A stretch of DNA of 64,000 bases, from positions 910,501 to 974,500 of the forward strand of contig JANEZZ010000986.1 of NCBI GenBank assembly GCA_026122225.1, written 5' to 3'. The stretch comes from Heloderma charlesbogerti. Lineage: Eukaryota; Chordata; Lepidosauria; Squamata; Helodermatidae. Below the pieces are notes generated by a model. That model ran no database searches. It had not been told where the DNA came from and worked only from the letters and a program-made list of their open reading frames with translations. This document shows positions 29,680-40,344 of this stretch, in pieces; position 1 is the first letter of the stretch, and each line of letters starts with the position of its first letter. The translations under genes were made by a program, and so were the position numbers.

Positions 29680-32600
29680 TTCAATGTCTATACTAATGCC
29701 CAGAGTATGGGAAACAAACAGAACCAACTAGAACTCTTAATACAGGAGGGAAATTATGACTTGATAGGTATAACTGAGATGACTCTCATGACTGGAATAC
29801 AGCAATTGAAAGATATAACTTGTTAGGGATGGCGGAGAATTTCTCCACGAATCTCCGGGAGGCCGAATGCCAACGCATTCGGCCCCCCAAAATTGGTGGT
29901 GAAATTCTCCCCCCCCACGGGATGGGACTTACCTCTGTTGAATGTCCTTCTCGGCGGTGGGTCCCGGTGGCGTTTCAGCGGCGTTTAGGCAGTGGCAGGG
30001 GCGGTGGCCGGTCTTCCGACCGGCTGCCGCCACCGCCATTACAAAGTAAAGTAAAAAAAAAAAACGTGATAGGCTACGTAACGATTTACGTAGCCTATCA
30101 CAGCTAGATTTTCAAAGTCAGCCATGATAGGCTACGTAAATCTTTACGTAGCCTATCACGGCTGACTTTGAAAAAAAAAAAGCGCGTACGCAAAATTTGT
30201 GTTCCTTATTTGGGCAGGGGTAGTCTACGTAAAGATTTACATAGACTACAGAGAAAATAAGGGCAATGTCGCCATTTGCGTACGTGCTTTTTTTTTTTTC
30301 TTTCAAAGTCAGCCGTGATAGGCTATATAAAGATTTACGTAGCCTATCACAGCTGACTTTGAAAATCTAGCCATGGTAGGCTACGTAAATCGTTACATAG
30401 CCTATCACGTTTTTTGTGGTTTTTTTCAATTTACTTTTTTATTTCGCGGCCGGGGAGATGGGGCGCTCCCCCACGGCCTGAATTTCGGCGGCAAGGGATG
30501 GGGCGCCTCCCCCCTGGCCAGAATTTCGGCCGGGAGGGGCGGGGCGCCTCCCCCCCAGCCTGAATTTTGGGGGGAGAAATGGAGCGCCTCCCCCCCCCCC
30601 ACCGAACATAGCTGCGGGACCAGGTAAGGGACTTTTGTCCATCCTTAAACTTGTTCAAAAAGAACAGGGGGAACAGAAAGGGAGGTGGGGTTGCACTGTG
30701 AAAAATACATATCTCTGCACAGAAATACAGGAGGATGAGCTTGGTAGCCCCATCGAGAGCATCTGGATCAAAATAAATGGAGCAAAGAATAAATGGAACC
30801 TGGTGGTCAGAGTCTAGTACCAGCCACCCAGTCAAGGAGAAGACGAGGATGAAACTTTTGAAAAGCAAATAGCCAATGTTTTAAGGAAGCATGATGTAGT
30901 AGTAATGGGGGACTTCAATTTCCCCGATATTTATTGGGAGACAAATTCTGCAAAACATGGCCCCTCCAGGAAATTCCTCACTTGTGTGGCAGATAACTTC
31001 CTCCTACAGAAAGTAGAGGAAGGAACTAGAGGATCAGCTATCCTTGACTTGATCCTAACCAACAGAGATGACTTAGTGGATAAAGTAGCAGTTACAGGAA
31101 GTCTGGGGGAAAGCAACCATGTTATACTTGAGTTCTTGGTTCTAAGGAAAGCAAAAGCCGAGTGTAGTCAAACGCGTACCCTGGATTTTAGGAAAGCTGA
31201 TTTTAATAAACTCAGAACAATGATCAGTAAGGTCCCATGGCAAGCGACGCTAACGAGAAAAGGAGTCCAAGATGGTTGGGAGCTTTTAAAAAAGGAAATT
31301 CTCAAGGCACAATCACAAGCAATTCCAACAAGAAGAAAAGGTGGAAGACAACAGAAGAAGCCAATGTGGCTTCACAAAAAGCTTAGGGATGACCTGAAAT
31401 CAAAAAAGGGCACATATAGGAAGTGGAAAGAAGGGCAAGTAACAAAGGAAGAGTACAGGCAGGTAGCACAGAATTGCAGGGATGGCGTTAGGAAGGCTAA
31501 AGCTGAGAACGAGCTGAGGTTAGCGAGGGATGCTAAAAACAACAAAAAGGCTTTCTTCAGCTACGTGCATAGTAAAAGGCAGAGGAAAGAAATGGTTGTT
31601 CAGCTATTAAATAAGGATGGCAAAACAATAACAGATGACAAAGAAAAGGCAGAGGGGCTCAATTCCTACTTTGGCTCAGTCTCCTCCCAAAAGAGGGTCT
31701 ATGACCCCCGTGGCAAAGGTAAAGTACAGGCTGAAGGGGCAGGATTGCAGCTTGAGATCAATAGGCATATGCTCAAGGAACACCTAATGACTTTGAATGA
31801 GTTCAAATCTCCAGGGCCAGATGAACTGCATCCTAGAATAATAAAGGAACTAGCAGAAGAACTCTCAGAACCGCTGTCTATTTCTCTTTGAGAAATCATG
31901 GAGGATGGGGGAAGTGCCAGATGACTGGAGGAGGGCTAATGTTGTCCCTATCTTCAAAAAGGGTAAAAAGGAGGAACCTGTGAACTACAGACCAGTCAGT
32001 CTGACATCAATCCCTGGGAAAATTCTGGAGCAGATTATAAAGCACTCAGTCTGTAAACGCCTTGAAAACAATGCCGTGGCCCGTGATTACTCGAAGCCAA
32101 CATGGATTTGTCAAAAACAAGTCCTGCCAGACAAATCTGATCTCATTTTTTGATCAAGTAACCTCCCTTGTGGACCATGGGAATGCTGTAGACATCATAT
32201 ACCTCAACTTCATCAAAGCTTTCGACAAAGTGCCCCATGATATCCTGATGAGCAAACTAGCTCAAAGTGGGCTAGATGAAACAACGATCAGGTGGATCCA
32301 CAGTTGGCTACAGAATCGGACTCAAAGAGTGCTTATCAATCTCAAACTGGGGAGAGGTAATGAGTGGGGTACCGCAGGGCTCAGTCCTGGGCCCAGTGCT
32401 CTTCAACATTTTTATTAATGACTTGGAGGAGGAGGTGCAGGGAATGCTGATCAGATTTGCAGATGACACAGAATTGGGCAGGATAGCTAATACTTTGGAA
32501 GACAGGAACAAAATTCAAAGTGATCTGGATAGACTGGAGCGCTGGGCAGAAAACAACAGAATGACATTTAATATGGATAAATGCTAAGTTCTGCACCTAG

Positions 32601-33259
32601 GAAAAAGAAACCAAATGCACAGTTACAAGATGGGGGATACATGGCTCAACAACACTACAAGCGAGAAAGATCTTGGAATTGTTGTCGATCACAAGCTGAA
32701 TATGAGCCAACAATGTGATGTGGCTGCAAAAAAGGCCAATGCTATTTTGGGCTGCATTAATAGAAGCATAGCTTCCAAATCCTGGGAAGTACTAGTTCCC
32801 CTCTACTCAGCACTGCTTAGGCCTCCTCTGGAGTACTGTGTCCAGTTCTGGGCACCACACTTTAAGAAGGATGCAGACAAACTGGAGAGAGTTCAGAGGA
32901 GGGCAACAAAGATGATCAGGGGACTGGAAACAAAGCCCTATGAAGAGAAACTGAAAGAACTGGGCATGTTTAGCCTTGAGAAGAGAAGACTGAGGGGAGA
33001 TATGATAGCGCTCTTCAAGTACTTGAAAGGTTGTCACAGCGAGGAAGGCCAGGATCTCTTCTTGATCATCCCAGAGTTCAGGACACGGAATAATGGGCTC
33101 AAGTTACAGGAAGCCAGATTCCGGCTGAACATCAGGAAAAACGTCCTGACTGTTAGAGCAATATGACAATGGAACCAATGACCTAGGGAGGTGGTGGGCT
33201 CTCCCACACTGGAGGCATTCAAGACAAGGCTGGACAGCCATCTGTCAGGGATGCTCTGA
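29680..33259 (+). pseudogene. CR1 ORF2: endonuclease and reverse transcriptase, interrupted and decayed
   Basis: An AP-like endonuclease begins YTNAQSMGNKQNQLE and NYDLIGITE. It is cut by P9 at 29824 and resumes at 30648 with LFKKN-type sequence, GGVALYVKNTY, then MGDFNFPDIYWE (30905). The longest open part (30905-31891) covers the endonuclease end and linker. RT blocks follow: KSPGPDELHPR, NYRPVSLTSIPGKILEQ, YLNFIKAFDKVPH, GVPQGSVLGPVLFNIFIND and FADDTEL (32456-32473), then the C-terminal NTTSEKDLGIVVD ... LRPPLEYCVQFW ... RFRLNIRKN. In the first catalytic box the expected Asp is Asn (AAC at 32206-32208), so the enzyme would be dead even without the frameshifts and stops. Two late TGAs sit at former CGA codons (about 33164 and 33179). 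Confidence 0.92.
29825..30647. mobile_element. P9: palindromic MITE inserted in CR1 ORF2 (B end left, A end right)
   Basis: Inserted in the codons for YNLFKKN of CR1 ORF2. The 8 bp AACTTGTT appear on both sides (29817-29824 and 30648-30655), so the target and its duplication are known exactly. One terminal T could belong to either. The left end is AGGGATGGCGG with a B hairpin (about 29834-29910); the right end is GTCCATCCTTA. Donor-like octamers point outward at 29937-29944 (ACTTACCT) and 30622-30629 (AGGTAAGG, 18 nt from the end). Four GATAGGCTAC hairpins surround a shortened central palindrome with GTCTACGTAAAGATTTACATAGAC. An inward AATAAA (minus strand, 30438-30443) faces in from the A end. 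Confidence 0.94.
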
Positions 33260-33337
33260 CTTGGATTCCTGCATTGATCAGGGGGTTGGACTCGATGGCC
33301 TTGTAGGCCCCTTCCAACCCTACTATTCTATGATTGT

Positions 33338-34257
33338 GATGTCATATTCCTGAGGAAGGACAATTGGTCCCAAAATAGCAAGAGACAGAGCAAACAATGC
33401 AGACAACAATTTCCACAAAAATAGATAGATCTGAAATCCAGTTTGTAATTGCATTCAGGTAACTGAGTTATTCCCCAGATTGAGAAATATTCTGAGCCAT
33501 TCATGAGTCAAATTGGACCCTGTCCCACACCCCACTGACAGTATCAGGAGTGAGATAAAATCTGATCTCACCCCACCCGCAAACCCTGCGAGCTTCCAAA
33601 TGGTTCCTGTTCGACTCCATAGAATATCAGTTGAGGAGGACTCGAGCTGCCGCTGATGTAGTGCTCTAGGTTCAGAGGGGGAAGCAAAGATGTCCATCAC
33701 AACCTTCTTCCTGATGCTGCTGCCACTACCAACAACAAGGCAAGTGGGTGTGGGACAGCTGTAAACTGATGGTAGGGAAGAGGGGGTTTAGAACTCATGG
33801 GTTACTTGGTGACACAGAAGGAGCAAGAGGCCTGATTTTCCCATTTGAATTAAAATCCAAGCCAGTGTAAAACTCAGGGGTCATAATGCTCAGTTTATAA
33901 GTTACCAAGGTGCATATTACAAGTCAAGGAAGCATAAGTCCCATTCAGGCATTCATCTGAATGCATAAGGGCTTAAAGGGGGTAGACTGCTGGGCCTGTA
34001 CATGCTGGCCCGGCCCCCTATTTAAGGCAGAGTTCACGATTGCACAGAGAGTCCCACTTGCATTCAAGCAAATGCGAGTAGAGCTCCCACCTTACCGATT
34101 CAGCATGGCAAGGTCTGAACTGGAGGGGGCAGGGCTAGCACACTGGGAGATGTAGGGGGCAGGGCCAGCCTGCATGGCCCCAACTCTCTACTGACTTTAA
34201 GCCCTCACATGTTCAGGTGAATGCCTGAACAGGGCTAGAAACCTATCTCTAGTTGAG
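33338..34257. other. Unique non-coding DNA
   Basis: About 0.9 kb with no recognised gene or repeat. Confidence 0.45.
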
Positions 34258-34475
34258 AGCCGGCATGGTACAGTATTTAGGGTTTGGGATTTTAACTGGG
34301 GAACTCAACATTCAAATCCCCACTCACTGGGTGATGTTGTACCAGTCACTGTCTCTCAGCCTAGCCTGCCTCACAAGTTGCTGTCAAGAAAAGGTATGAC
34401 AACCCACATCCATGTATGCCACTCTGAGCTCAATGGAACAAAGGTGGAATATAAATGTTACTTCTACATCTCCAA
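34258..34475 (+). repeat. tRNA-derived SINE with L2-like tail
   Basis: GAGAGCCGGCATGGTACAGT, then ATTCAAATCCCCACTCACTG, GTACCAGTCACTGTCTCTC, AGCCTGCCTCACAAGTTG and TGGAATATAAATGTTAC. Same family as 655-828 (minus) and 40345-40560. Confidence 0.7.
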
Positions 34476-34635
34476 GTACTACTACTACTACCCATCATCA
34501 TCATCATCTGCCCCTTCCTGAAAGTACTACTTTTTACTTGAAAATAAAAGTGGGGAAATATTCAGTGCAACCATGTATGATACAACACTTACAGTTCACA
34601 CACACACACACACTGCTTGAGGCAATAGTTTAGGG

Positions 34636-34856
34636 CAGTGGGGCCTGGTGGCTCCAATGTCAGTAAGGCCGTAAATCCCTTCTGAGTTTCAGTCAGAACC
34701 AGACAGAACTCTGAAGGAGCTATCTGAGCTATTGAACCCATTTGGAGGATAGGGTTAAGCACCTTGGATAGCTCATTTAGAGTTCTGGCTGGTTCTGAAA
34801 GAAGCTCACAGTGTATTCACCACTCCACTGACATCGGAGCCCACCAGCCTCCACTG
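34636..34856. mobile_element. Foldback hAT-like MITE (CAGTGG type)
   Basis: 221-bp palindrome from CAGTGGGGCCTGGTGGCTCC to AGCCCACCAGCCTCCACTG. Inner arms TCAGAACCAGACAGAACTC and GAGTTCTGGCTGGTTCTGA also pair. Flanks GTTTAGGG (34628-34635) and GTTTAGGA (34857-34864) match at 7 of 8 positions, a TSD length typical of hAT. A second, more decayed copy is at 49083-49321. Confidence 0.82.
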
Positions 34857-35029
34857 GTTTAGGATAATATCACAAGCAAGCTTTGGATCTCTGTGTTGAA
34901 TATAGAGAGTATTTGAATTCCTATTAGATCAGAGACCGCAAACCTCTCCAATTTGGGGGCCTGGATTGTCTGGGGCCAGCTGCTGAGGCTTGGGGCCACA
35001 ATGTTACTGTTACTAGAGAGAATGTGGCC

Positions 35030-35145
35030 CTACAGCATTAGTGGCCAACATGTGGTTCTCCAGATGTTATTAGAGGGCAACTTCCATCAGGCCTAGCCGG
35101 TATAGCTACTGGTGAAGAATGCGGAGAGTTGCAGTGCAACATCTA
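35030..35145. mobile_element. Decayed foldback hAT-like MITE
   Basis: GTGGCCAACATGTGGTTCTCC, AGATGTTATTAGAGGGCAAC, ATCAGGCCTAGCCGG and a degraded inverted arm GAGTTGCAGTGCAACATCT. Same family as 11000-11110. Borders uncertain. Confidence 0.55.
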
Positions 35146-35149
35146 TAAG

Positions 35150-35312
35150 GTCACACATTCCGATCTCATCCGATCTGATCTCGGAAGCCAAGCAGGGTCA
35201 GCCCTGGTTAGTATTTGGATGGGAGACTGCCTGGGAATTAGTCTTCCTGCATTGACAGGGGGTTGGACTCGATGGTCTCATAGGCCCCTTCCAACCCTAT
35301 GATTCTATGATT
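35150..35312 (+). repeat. 5S-rRNA-derived SINE with CR1 tail
   Basis: The first 80 bp match 5S rRNA: GATCTCATCCGATCTGATC, TCGGAAGCCAAGCAGGGTC (the A box of the 5S internal promoter), then CCTGGTTAGTATTTGGATGGG and GAGACTGCCTGGGAA (the C box). From about 35238 it switches to a CR1 3' end: CCTGCATTGACAGGGGG, TTGGACTCGATGGTCTCAT, CCTTCCAACCCTATGATTC. This tail closely matches the CR1 ending at 33337, so CR1 machinery is the likely mobiliser. Not a 5S gene, because the last third of 5S is replaced. Confidence 0.9.
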
Positions 35313-37115
35313 ACCCACTCCTGCCCTATAGGGTGAAAGTGTGCATCTCTCTCCCCCACTTTTCTGTGGGGCACAAACCATGCTGAAAATGGTGTCTTGA
35401 CCACTTCAGGAACCATACTAGGAACACCTACAGCAAGCACTGAAAGAGGTCCTGCCTCCTTATTTTGACTAATTTCTGGGAAATGTGACTAGTTTGGAAT
35501 ATATTCTCTTCCCTCCTGTTGTAACTGGACATAAATAAGTTGTGGGTCTTTTCTCTTTCGTCATTTCTCCTGCTGTTTCCCTCCTTGTATGTTACCAGTT
35601 GTAAAGGAGTTCCAGTTGCTGAGGCTGTAGCTCATGTTTGGATATACTTGAGTGCATTGTTCGCTACCACTTTGGGCCTGGGCCTGGTGAAATGAAAGAT
35701 GATGAACATTTGCTTCGATGACAACATAGTCAGAATAGCTCACATGTAGAAACAGGGAAGGGGGTTGGGCTGGGTCATTATCTGTGAAGGGCTTAAGCAG
35801 CTTAAATGATGAGTGATCCTTTAAGTATTTGGTATTGTGATACCAGATTGGATTGCAACAGTGCAGCTGACATGGTAATATACTGTAGTCTTGATCATTC
35901 ATAACACCAAATGTATCATTTTTTCCACATTCAACTGTCAGTGCTTGAACCAGAAACCTTGGACTGAGGCCCAGCCTGGGTAGCACATGGGACAGTGTGC
36001 ACTTGGGCCTGAGAACCGTCCTCGGGCACAGAAGTGGCTGGCGGCAGCAATTTCTGCAGTTGTTCACTGACAGGCCACCAGCTTCAGCTGCTGAGTAGGG
36101 TGTCCTTACTAGAGAACATCAGGAATTGGCAGGAGACGCACCAGGACATCTACTAATTTAGCACAGTGCAAGCACACAGCTGCTGAGTGGATAGAAGCAC
36201 CTGGCACAGGTGTCCTTAGACAATGGGTGAGCTCTCTGAAACTCTTTTGGATTGGCTCAGAAATTTTCTGAATTTCCCAGAGAAAGAAAATGGGGGAAAA
36301 GTCAAGAACAAAAATCTGAGCCAATCTGAAGGATTGAAAAACTACATCTCCCATAGTGTCCCATGCTCCAGCATGCTGTGAGTGAAGGGGAGAGGAGAAA
36401 GAGGAGGAAGAGGGAAGGAAAAAGGATGCTATAGTGCAATTTAACTCTCTCTCCTCCGAGTCTAACTCTGGGGGGTGGGGGGGGGGGGTTGCAGGAAAGG
36501 AATCAGCATTGTCTGTATCTTACAAAATTGATAGGAGGGAAAACATCTCTGTCTCAATGGCCTGTGCTCCCAAGCAAAGCCACTAGCCCCAAAACCTCCA
36601 AAAGAAAGGTTTTTGGAGTAAAATTACACATTACTTTAAAGGTGTAGCCAGCAGCTATGCCTCCCCCTGCTCCGTTTTTACTCAAAGGCAAGGGCAGGGG
36701 AACCAATCTGGATTTTTGCTAATTCCCCTGACCCTCCAGATCTGTGTGGAGGAGGACATGGGAAAGCCCCATTGTACAAGTATGGATTCAACCCACAGAA
36801 TTTTTGAATATTTCATATAATGCCTTGTATAATATTAGTTGATATAAATTCTCTATTTAAGATACACATAGAGAGCCTGTTCACATGACTATTATAACTA
36901 GGCCTTTTTTCATGCCCAAATCCTACCATGTTTGTGACTCATGGTAATCAAATTAGGAGTGGTGCCATTACCCTGTGGTAGAATGTACATGTTGTTTTTT
37001 TTAAAAGGACCCATAAGTAGCCCCTGGTATCTTCTCCTGTTAAAAGTCTGAGGTAGCAAGACTGGATTTCTGCTTTATCTTTTCCACTACTATTTAATAT
37101 GTTTCCTCTAGCTTA
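35313..37115. other. Unique non-coding DNA, about 1.8 kb
   Basis: Contains a 168-codon minus-strand frame (35561-36067) that I do not recognise and that has no motif, and a G run near 36473-36489. CTGTTCACATGAC near 36868 resembles the repeat end at 17451. Confidence 0.4.
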
Positions 37116-37123
37116 TTTAATAT

Positions 37124-37748
37124 TGGGGATGTACGAAACGACTTACCTGTTTCGTTTCGTACATCCACAGGGGGGGGGGCGCTCCACCCCCCCCCAAATC
37201 CTCGATGGCCGGCTCCGCGGCAACTCTGCAGAGCCGCCAGCCAGAGCAGCCCGCAGCACCATCTGGCCACTGCTGGGCTGCGCAGGGACACAAATGGTGG
37301 CCGCTGTAGCCACCGCCATTTGCGTCCCTTTTTTTTGTCGTGATAGGCTACATAAATATTTACTTAGCCTATCACTGCCTCCGCAGGGACACAAATGGTG
37401 GCCGCTGTAGCCACCGCCATTTGCGTCCCTTTTTTTTGTCGTGATAGGCTACATAAATATTTACTTAGCCTATCACTGCCTCCGCAGGGACACAAATGGT
37501 GTCCCTGTGTTAGCCGTGATAGGCTACGTAAGTATTTACGTAGCCTATCACAGCTAAAATGGTGAAGCGAATGGCTGCCGCAGATGTGGCCGACATTCGC
37601 AGAGCAGCGCGAACGGCAGCAGGTGAGTGCTCCATTTCGCGCGCCTTTCGCTGGGTGGGGGGCTTCGTTCCGCCACAGGTTTGGGGGGGCTGAATGCACT
37701 GGTATTCAGCCTCACCGAGATCCGTGGCGGAATTCTCCGCCATCCCTA
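37124..37748. mobile_element. P10: palindromic hAT-like MITE with internal tandem duplication
   Basis: 625 bp with exact 8-bp duplication TTTAATAT (37116-37123 and 37749-37756). The A end is TGGGGATGTACGAAACG with ACTTACCT at 37141-37148 (17 nt in). The B end is CATCCCTA with AGGTGAGT at 37621-37628 (120 nt from the end). The core lacks the large palindrome of P2 and P7. Instead a 101-bp unit with a CAAATGGTGGCCGC hairpin and a GATAGGCTACATAAATATTT hairpin is repeated in tandem (37281-37381, 37382-37482, then a partial third). A last hairpin, GTGATAGGCTACGTAAGTA / TACGTAGCCTATCAC, lies near 37515-37553. Confidence 0.93.
37281..37500. repeat. 101-bp tandem duplication inside P10
   Basis: Two apparently identical copies starting CGCAGGGACACAAATGG at 37281 and 37382, with a third start at 37483. 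Each unit contains one complete GATAGGCTAC hairpin, so the repeat multiplies hairpins. Confidence 0.9.
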
Positions 37749-37756
37749 TTTAATAT

Positions 37757-38255
37757 GTTCCCTTTATGTTAACATCATAAAGACTGAAGGAAAGGAAAGG
37801 CAATCAAAGTTTGTTTTGGTTTTCAAGTACTGTTTATGATAGATACTTCTTCATTTTTGTATTTCGACTATCTATGTGATATCATTACCCCAAATTTCAT
37901 TGCATGGGTTCACATGTTAACATCCTTTGAGTTACCACATCCACCTATTTTTCAATTATGGCAAAAGTCATGTCCCAGAGGAAAGTGAGGATGCTCTTTT
38001 TTGTTGTCTAAGGAATAATTTGGGATTGGTAAGTGATAATGTTTGTTCATCTAAAGGAGAATGTCTGTTCATAACATTAGGAAATTGTATGTTTGCAGAT
38101 TATTGCAGTTAAATAGTCACATTTCTTGGAACTATCATTTGATTTTAAAATGGATGATTCTCATCATAAATGTAGCATCAACCATATGCACAAATTCTTT
38201 TTAAAAATAAATTTACTTGTCTCCTCATAGTTGTGTCATGGAAGCTACTGTTGTG
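37757..38255. other. Unique non-coding DNA
   Basis: Nothing recognised. Confidence 0.45.
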
Positions 38256-38259
38256 TGGT

Positions 38260-38625
38260 ATATGGATGTGTGAATCAGCAAAACCTGAGCTTGCCGAACT
38301 TCTCCGAATTTCACCTCAAAGCATGTTCCAATTCGTGTCTATATCAGACTGTGAGCTTTGTTTTTTCTTTTTGCATGAAAATCCATGAATATTTTCATAT
38401 ACACTTTTTCTAAATGTACACATCAATTCAGCACATTTTTGAAATGTACGCATTTTCTCCCTTGATTAAAGCATATTTGTTTGCATTTCTCAAAAGTGAG
38501 CATTTTTTCAAATGTACGCATTTTTCATATGCATTTTTGGGGGGGGGGTCTGTGAATTGCATTACAAGATTAGAAATATACATTCTTTACTGCAGATTGT
38601 GTTCAGGTGTGCGTTCAGTTCTGGG
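38260..38625. mobile_element. AT-rich hAT-like MITE remnant
   Basis: Starts near ATGGATGTGTGAATC. It contains repeated blocks of the form AATGTACRCAT / CATTTTTSAAATGTACGC, typical of the AT-rich MITEs also seen at 52934-53312, 61071-61500 and 62570-62959. Borders and duplication not identified. Confidence 0.45.
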
Positions 38626-38834
38626 AATATGTGAACTAGGTAAATTTGGGTAAAAAAGAAACTGAAAGGCATTTCTTAAGCATGCCTAGTTCAGCAACTC
38701 CTTCCCATTCTACTCGGGTAACATTAGATACCTGGAGCCATGTCAGAGCAGAACCCAATGGTGTCATTTTGCAAACTGAAATAGCGCTAGTGGAGCTCTG
38801 CCAAAACTTTCCATTGAGCCAGCAGTCATGCATT

Positions 38835-39000
38835 ACACTTGCGCAACTGGTTGTGCAAGCCTAATGCCCAAGCAGTTGCACAACCAGTTGTGCAAGCGTA
38901 ATGTACAAGAAGTTGCACAACTGGTTGTGCAAGCATGGTTGTGCAAGCGGCAGCACAATTGCTTGCACAACCACATTTGCACAAACATAACTTTAGCTGG
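38835..39000. repeat. Cluster of short interlocking inverted repeats
   Basis: The motif TTGYRCAACYRGTTGTGCAAG occurs several times in both orientations (for example near 38839, 38877, 38913), so most of the 165 bp can pair with itself in more than one way. No recognised family. Confidence 0.65.
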
Positions 39001-39717
39001 ATTCTCCTCTTGCACATAGTTTCAAACCTAGTTTCCACTAGCGCAACATCATTTGTGCTAGCGGAATGACACAGTTGGATGCTGCCAGATTCTTCCCATA
39101 TAGCCCAGTGCTTTTGACTTCATTTTCACTGTGCATTATTAAGGAACCATGATGTACTGATTCCCATGCCATGAATACACCAAGAAAAGCGGGCTCACAA
39201 AAGATCAAAAGCATTCTATTTTGAAATTGCTTTTAGTTATTTACTCAATCTATATTTTCATTTTTTAAAAATTTTCAAAAGATGGAGGCAAATCCAACTG
39301 GAAAATTCCCTGTGGGTTTGTTGCTGTTTCTGCCTTACAAGATGTGTGAGGCCCATAAGGGATGGGAGGGATATTTGATTTCTTTCTGGAACTACAGTCT
39401 GCACAAAGCTAGACTCAGATTTATAAATCAGCCCATCTAGTCTGATTAAGTTCATCTAGCTGCTATCTTGCTATATTAATCCCTTGTGTTTTACCATCCA
39501 ATCGCTACTCCAACTGGCACCATCTATACCACAGTAACTACATGGAAGCTTTTCATAATGCAGGGCTCTGGCATAGTAACCTATATTTAACATGTCAAGG
39601 CTTATTAGGCTGATGCTACAAATTCATTCCATAGTTGCTATATTATAGAACAGTTGATCTCTAGCTTTTTAAAAAATACCAATTGCCTCTAACAAAATAA
39701 GAACAAGATGCAAACTC

Positions 39718-39752
39718 TGTGTGTGTGTGCGTGTGTGTGTGTGTGTGTAGAG

Positions 39753-39790
<38 letters not shown>
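39718..39790. repeat. Compound (TG)n(TA)n(CA)n microsatellite
   Basis: TG units, a central TA run of about nine units, then CA units. The whole is a palindrome of about 70 bp. Confidence 0.9.
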
Positions 39791-40195
39791 AAAGCAAAGA
39801 AGTCACAAACACCATTCAAATTCACATTATAGCTTTGGTTGTGGACTGCATTTGCGTGTATGTAATATTTTATTACCTTGACCCATAACTCTGCTAAACC
39901 AGAAATGCTTGGTTATAAACTGTCTTGAGGCAATTCACACAACTATTTTGCCCACAATGTGTTGGGAAAGTGTTGCATGTTATATACATTCTGCCTTTGG
40001 TAAGAAAGTAATCTGCTATAGGCACCAATTGTCCAATGGCACATACAGCTACAATCTGAGCCCATGCTGGAAACTTTGCACATCTAGTTCGCTTATGGGC
40101 AAAACGCAAGTAAAATACAATACAAGTCCTGATATATCATTCAACAATATCATTTCTCTCTGAACTACACCAGCTAAAAGAAGGCATATCCGCAC

Positions 40196-40320
40196 CACAC
40201 ATCTTGAAGTAAGAGACACACTCCGGGAGAGAGTGGAGGACAGGAAGGCCTGGCGTGCTATGGTCCATGGGGTCACGAAGAGTCGGACACGACTGAACGA
40301 CTGAACAACAACTACAACCC
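40196..40320 (+). repeat. RTE-BovB LINE 3' end
   Basis: Encodes RERVEDRKAWRAMVHGVTKS followed by the CTGAACAACAACTACAAC tail. It is the same end as 1080-1240 in the opposite orientation, strongly 5'-truncated. Confidence 0.85.
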
Positions 40321-40344
40321 TTGGCAAAGGGCTGACTTCAGAGT

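Larger units (their letters stand above)
28180..33337 (+). mobile_element. Near full-length CR1 LINE, decayed, split by MITE P9
   Basis: About 4.3 kb of CR1 once P9 is removed. It has a GC-rich 5' UTR with GAGCA/GAGACAAAG runs (from about 28180), ORF1 (28512-29538), ORF2 (from about 29680 to 33259) and a short 3' UTR. The 3' UTR carries GGGGGTTGGACTCGATGGCC and ends CTATTCTATGATT at 33337. CR1 is non-LTR and uses target-primed reverse transcription; 5'-truncated copies are the rule, so a copy with its 5' UTR is uncommon. Several stops lie where CGA became TGA, the signature of methylated CpG decay. The left border is approximate. Confidence 0.92.

Noticed and set aside
35150..35312. 5S rRNA gene
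   Set aside because: The last third of 5S is replaced by a CR1 tail and there is no terminator, so it is a SINE.
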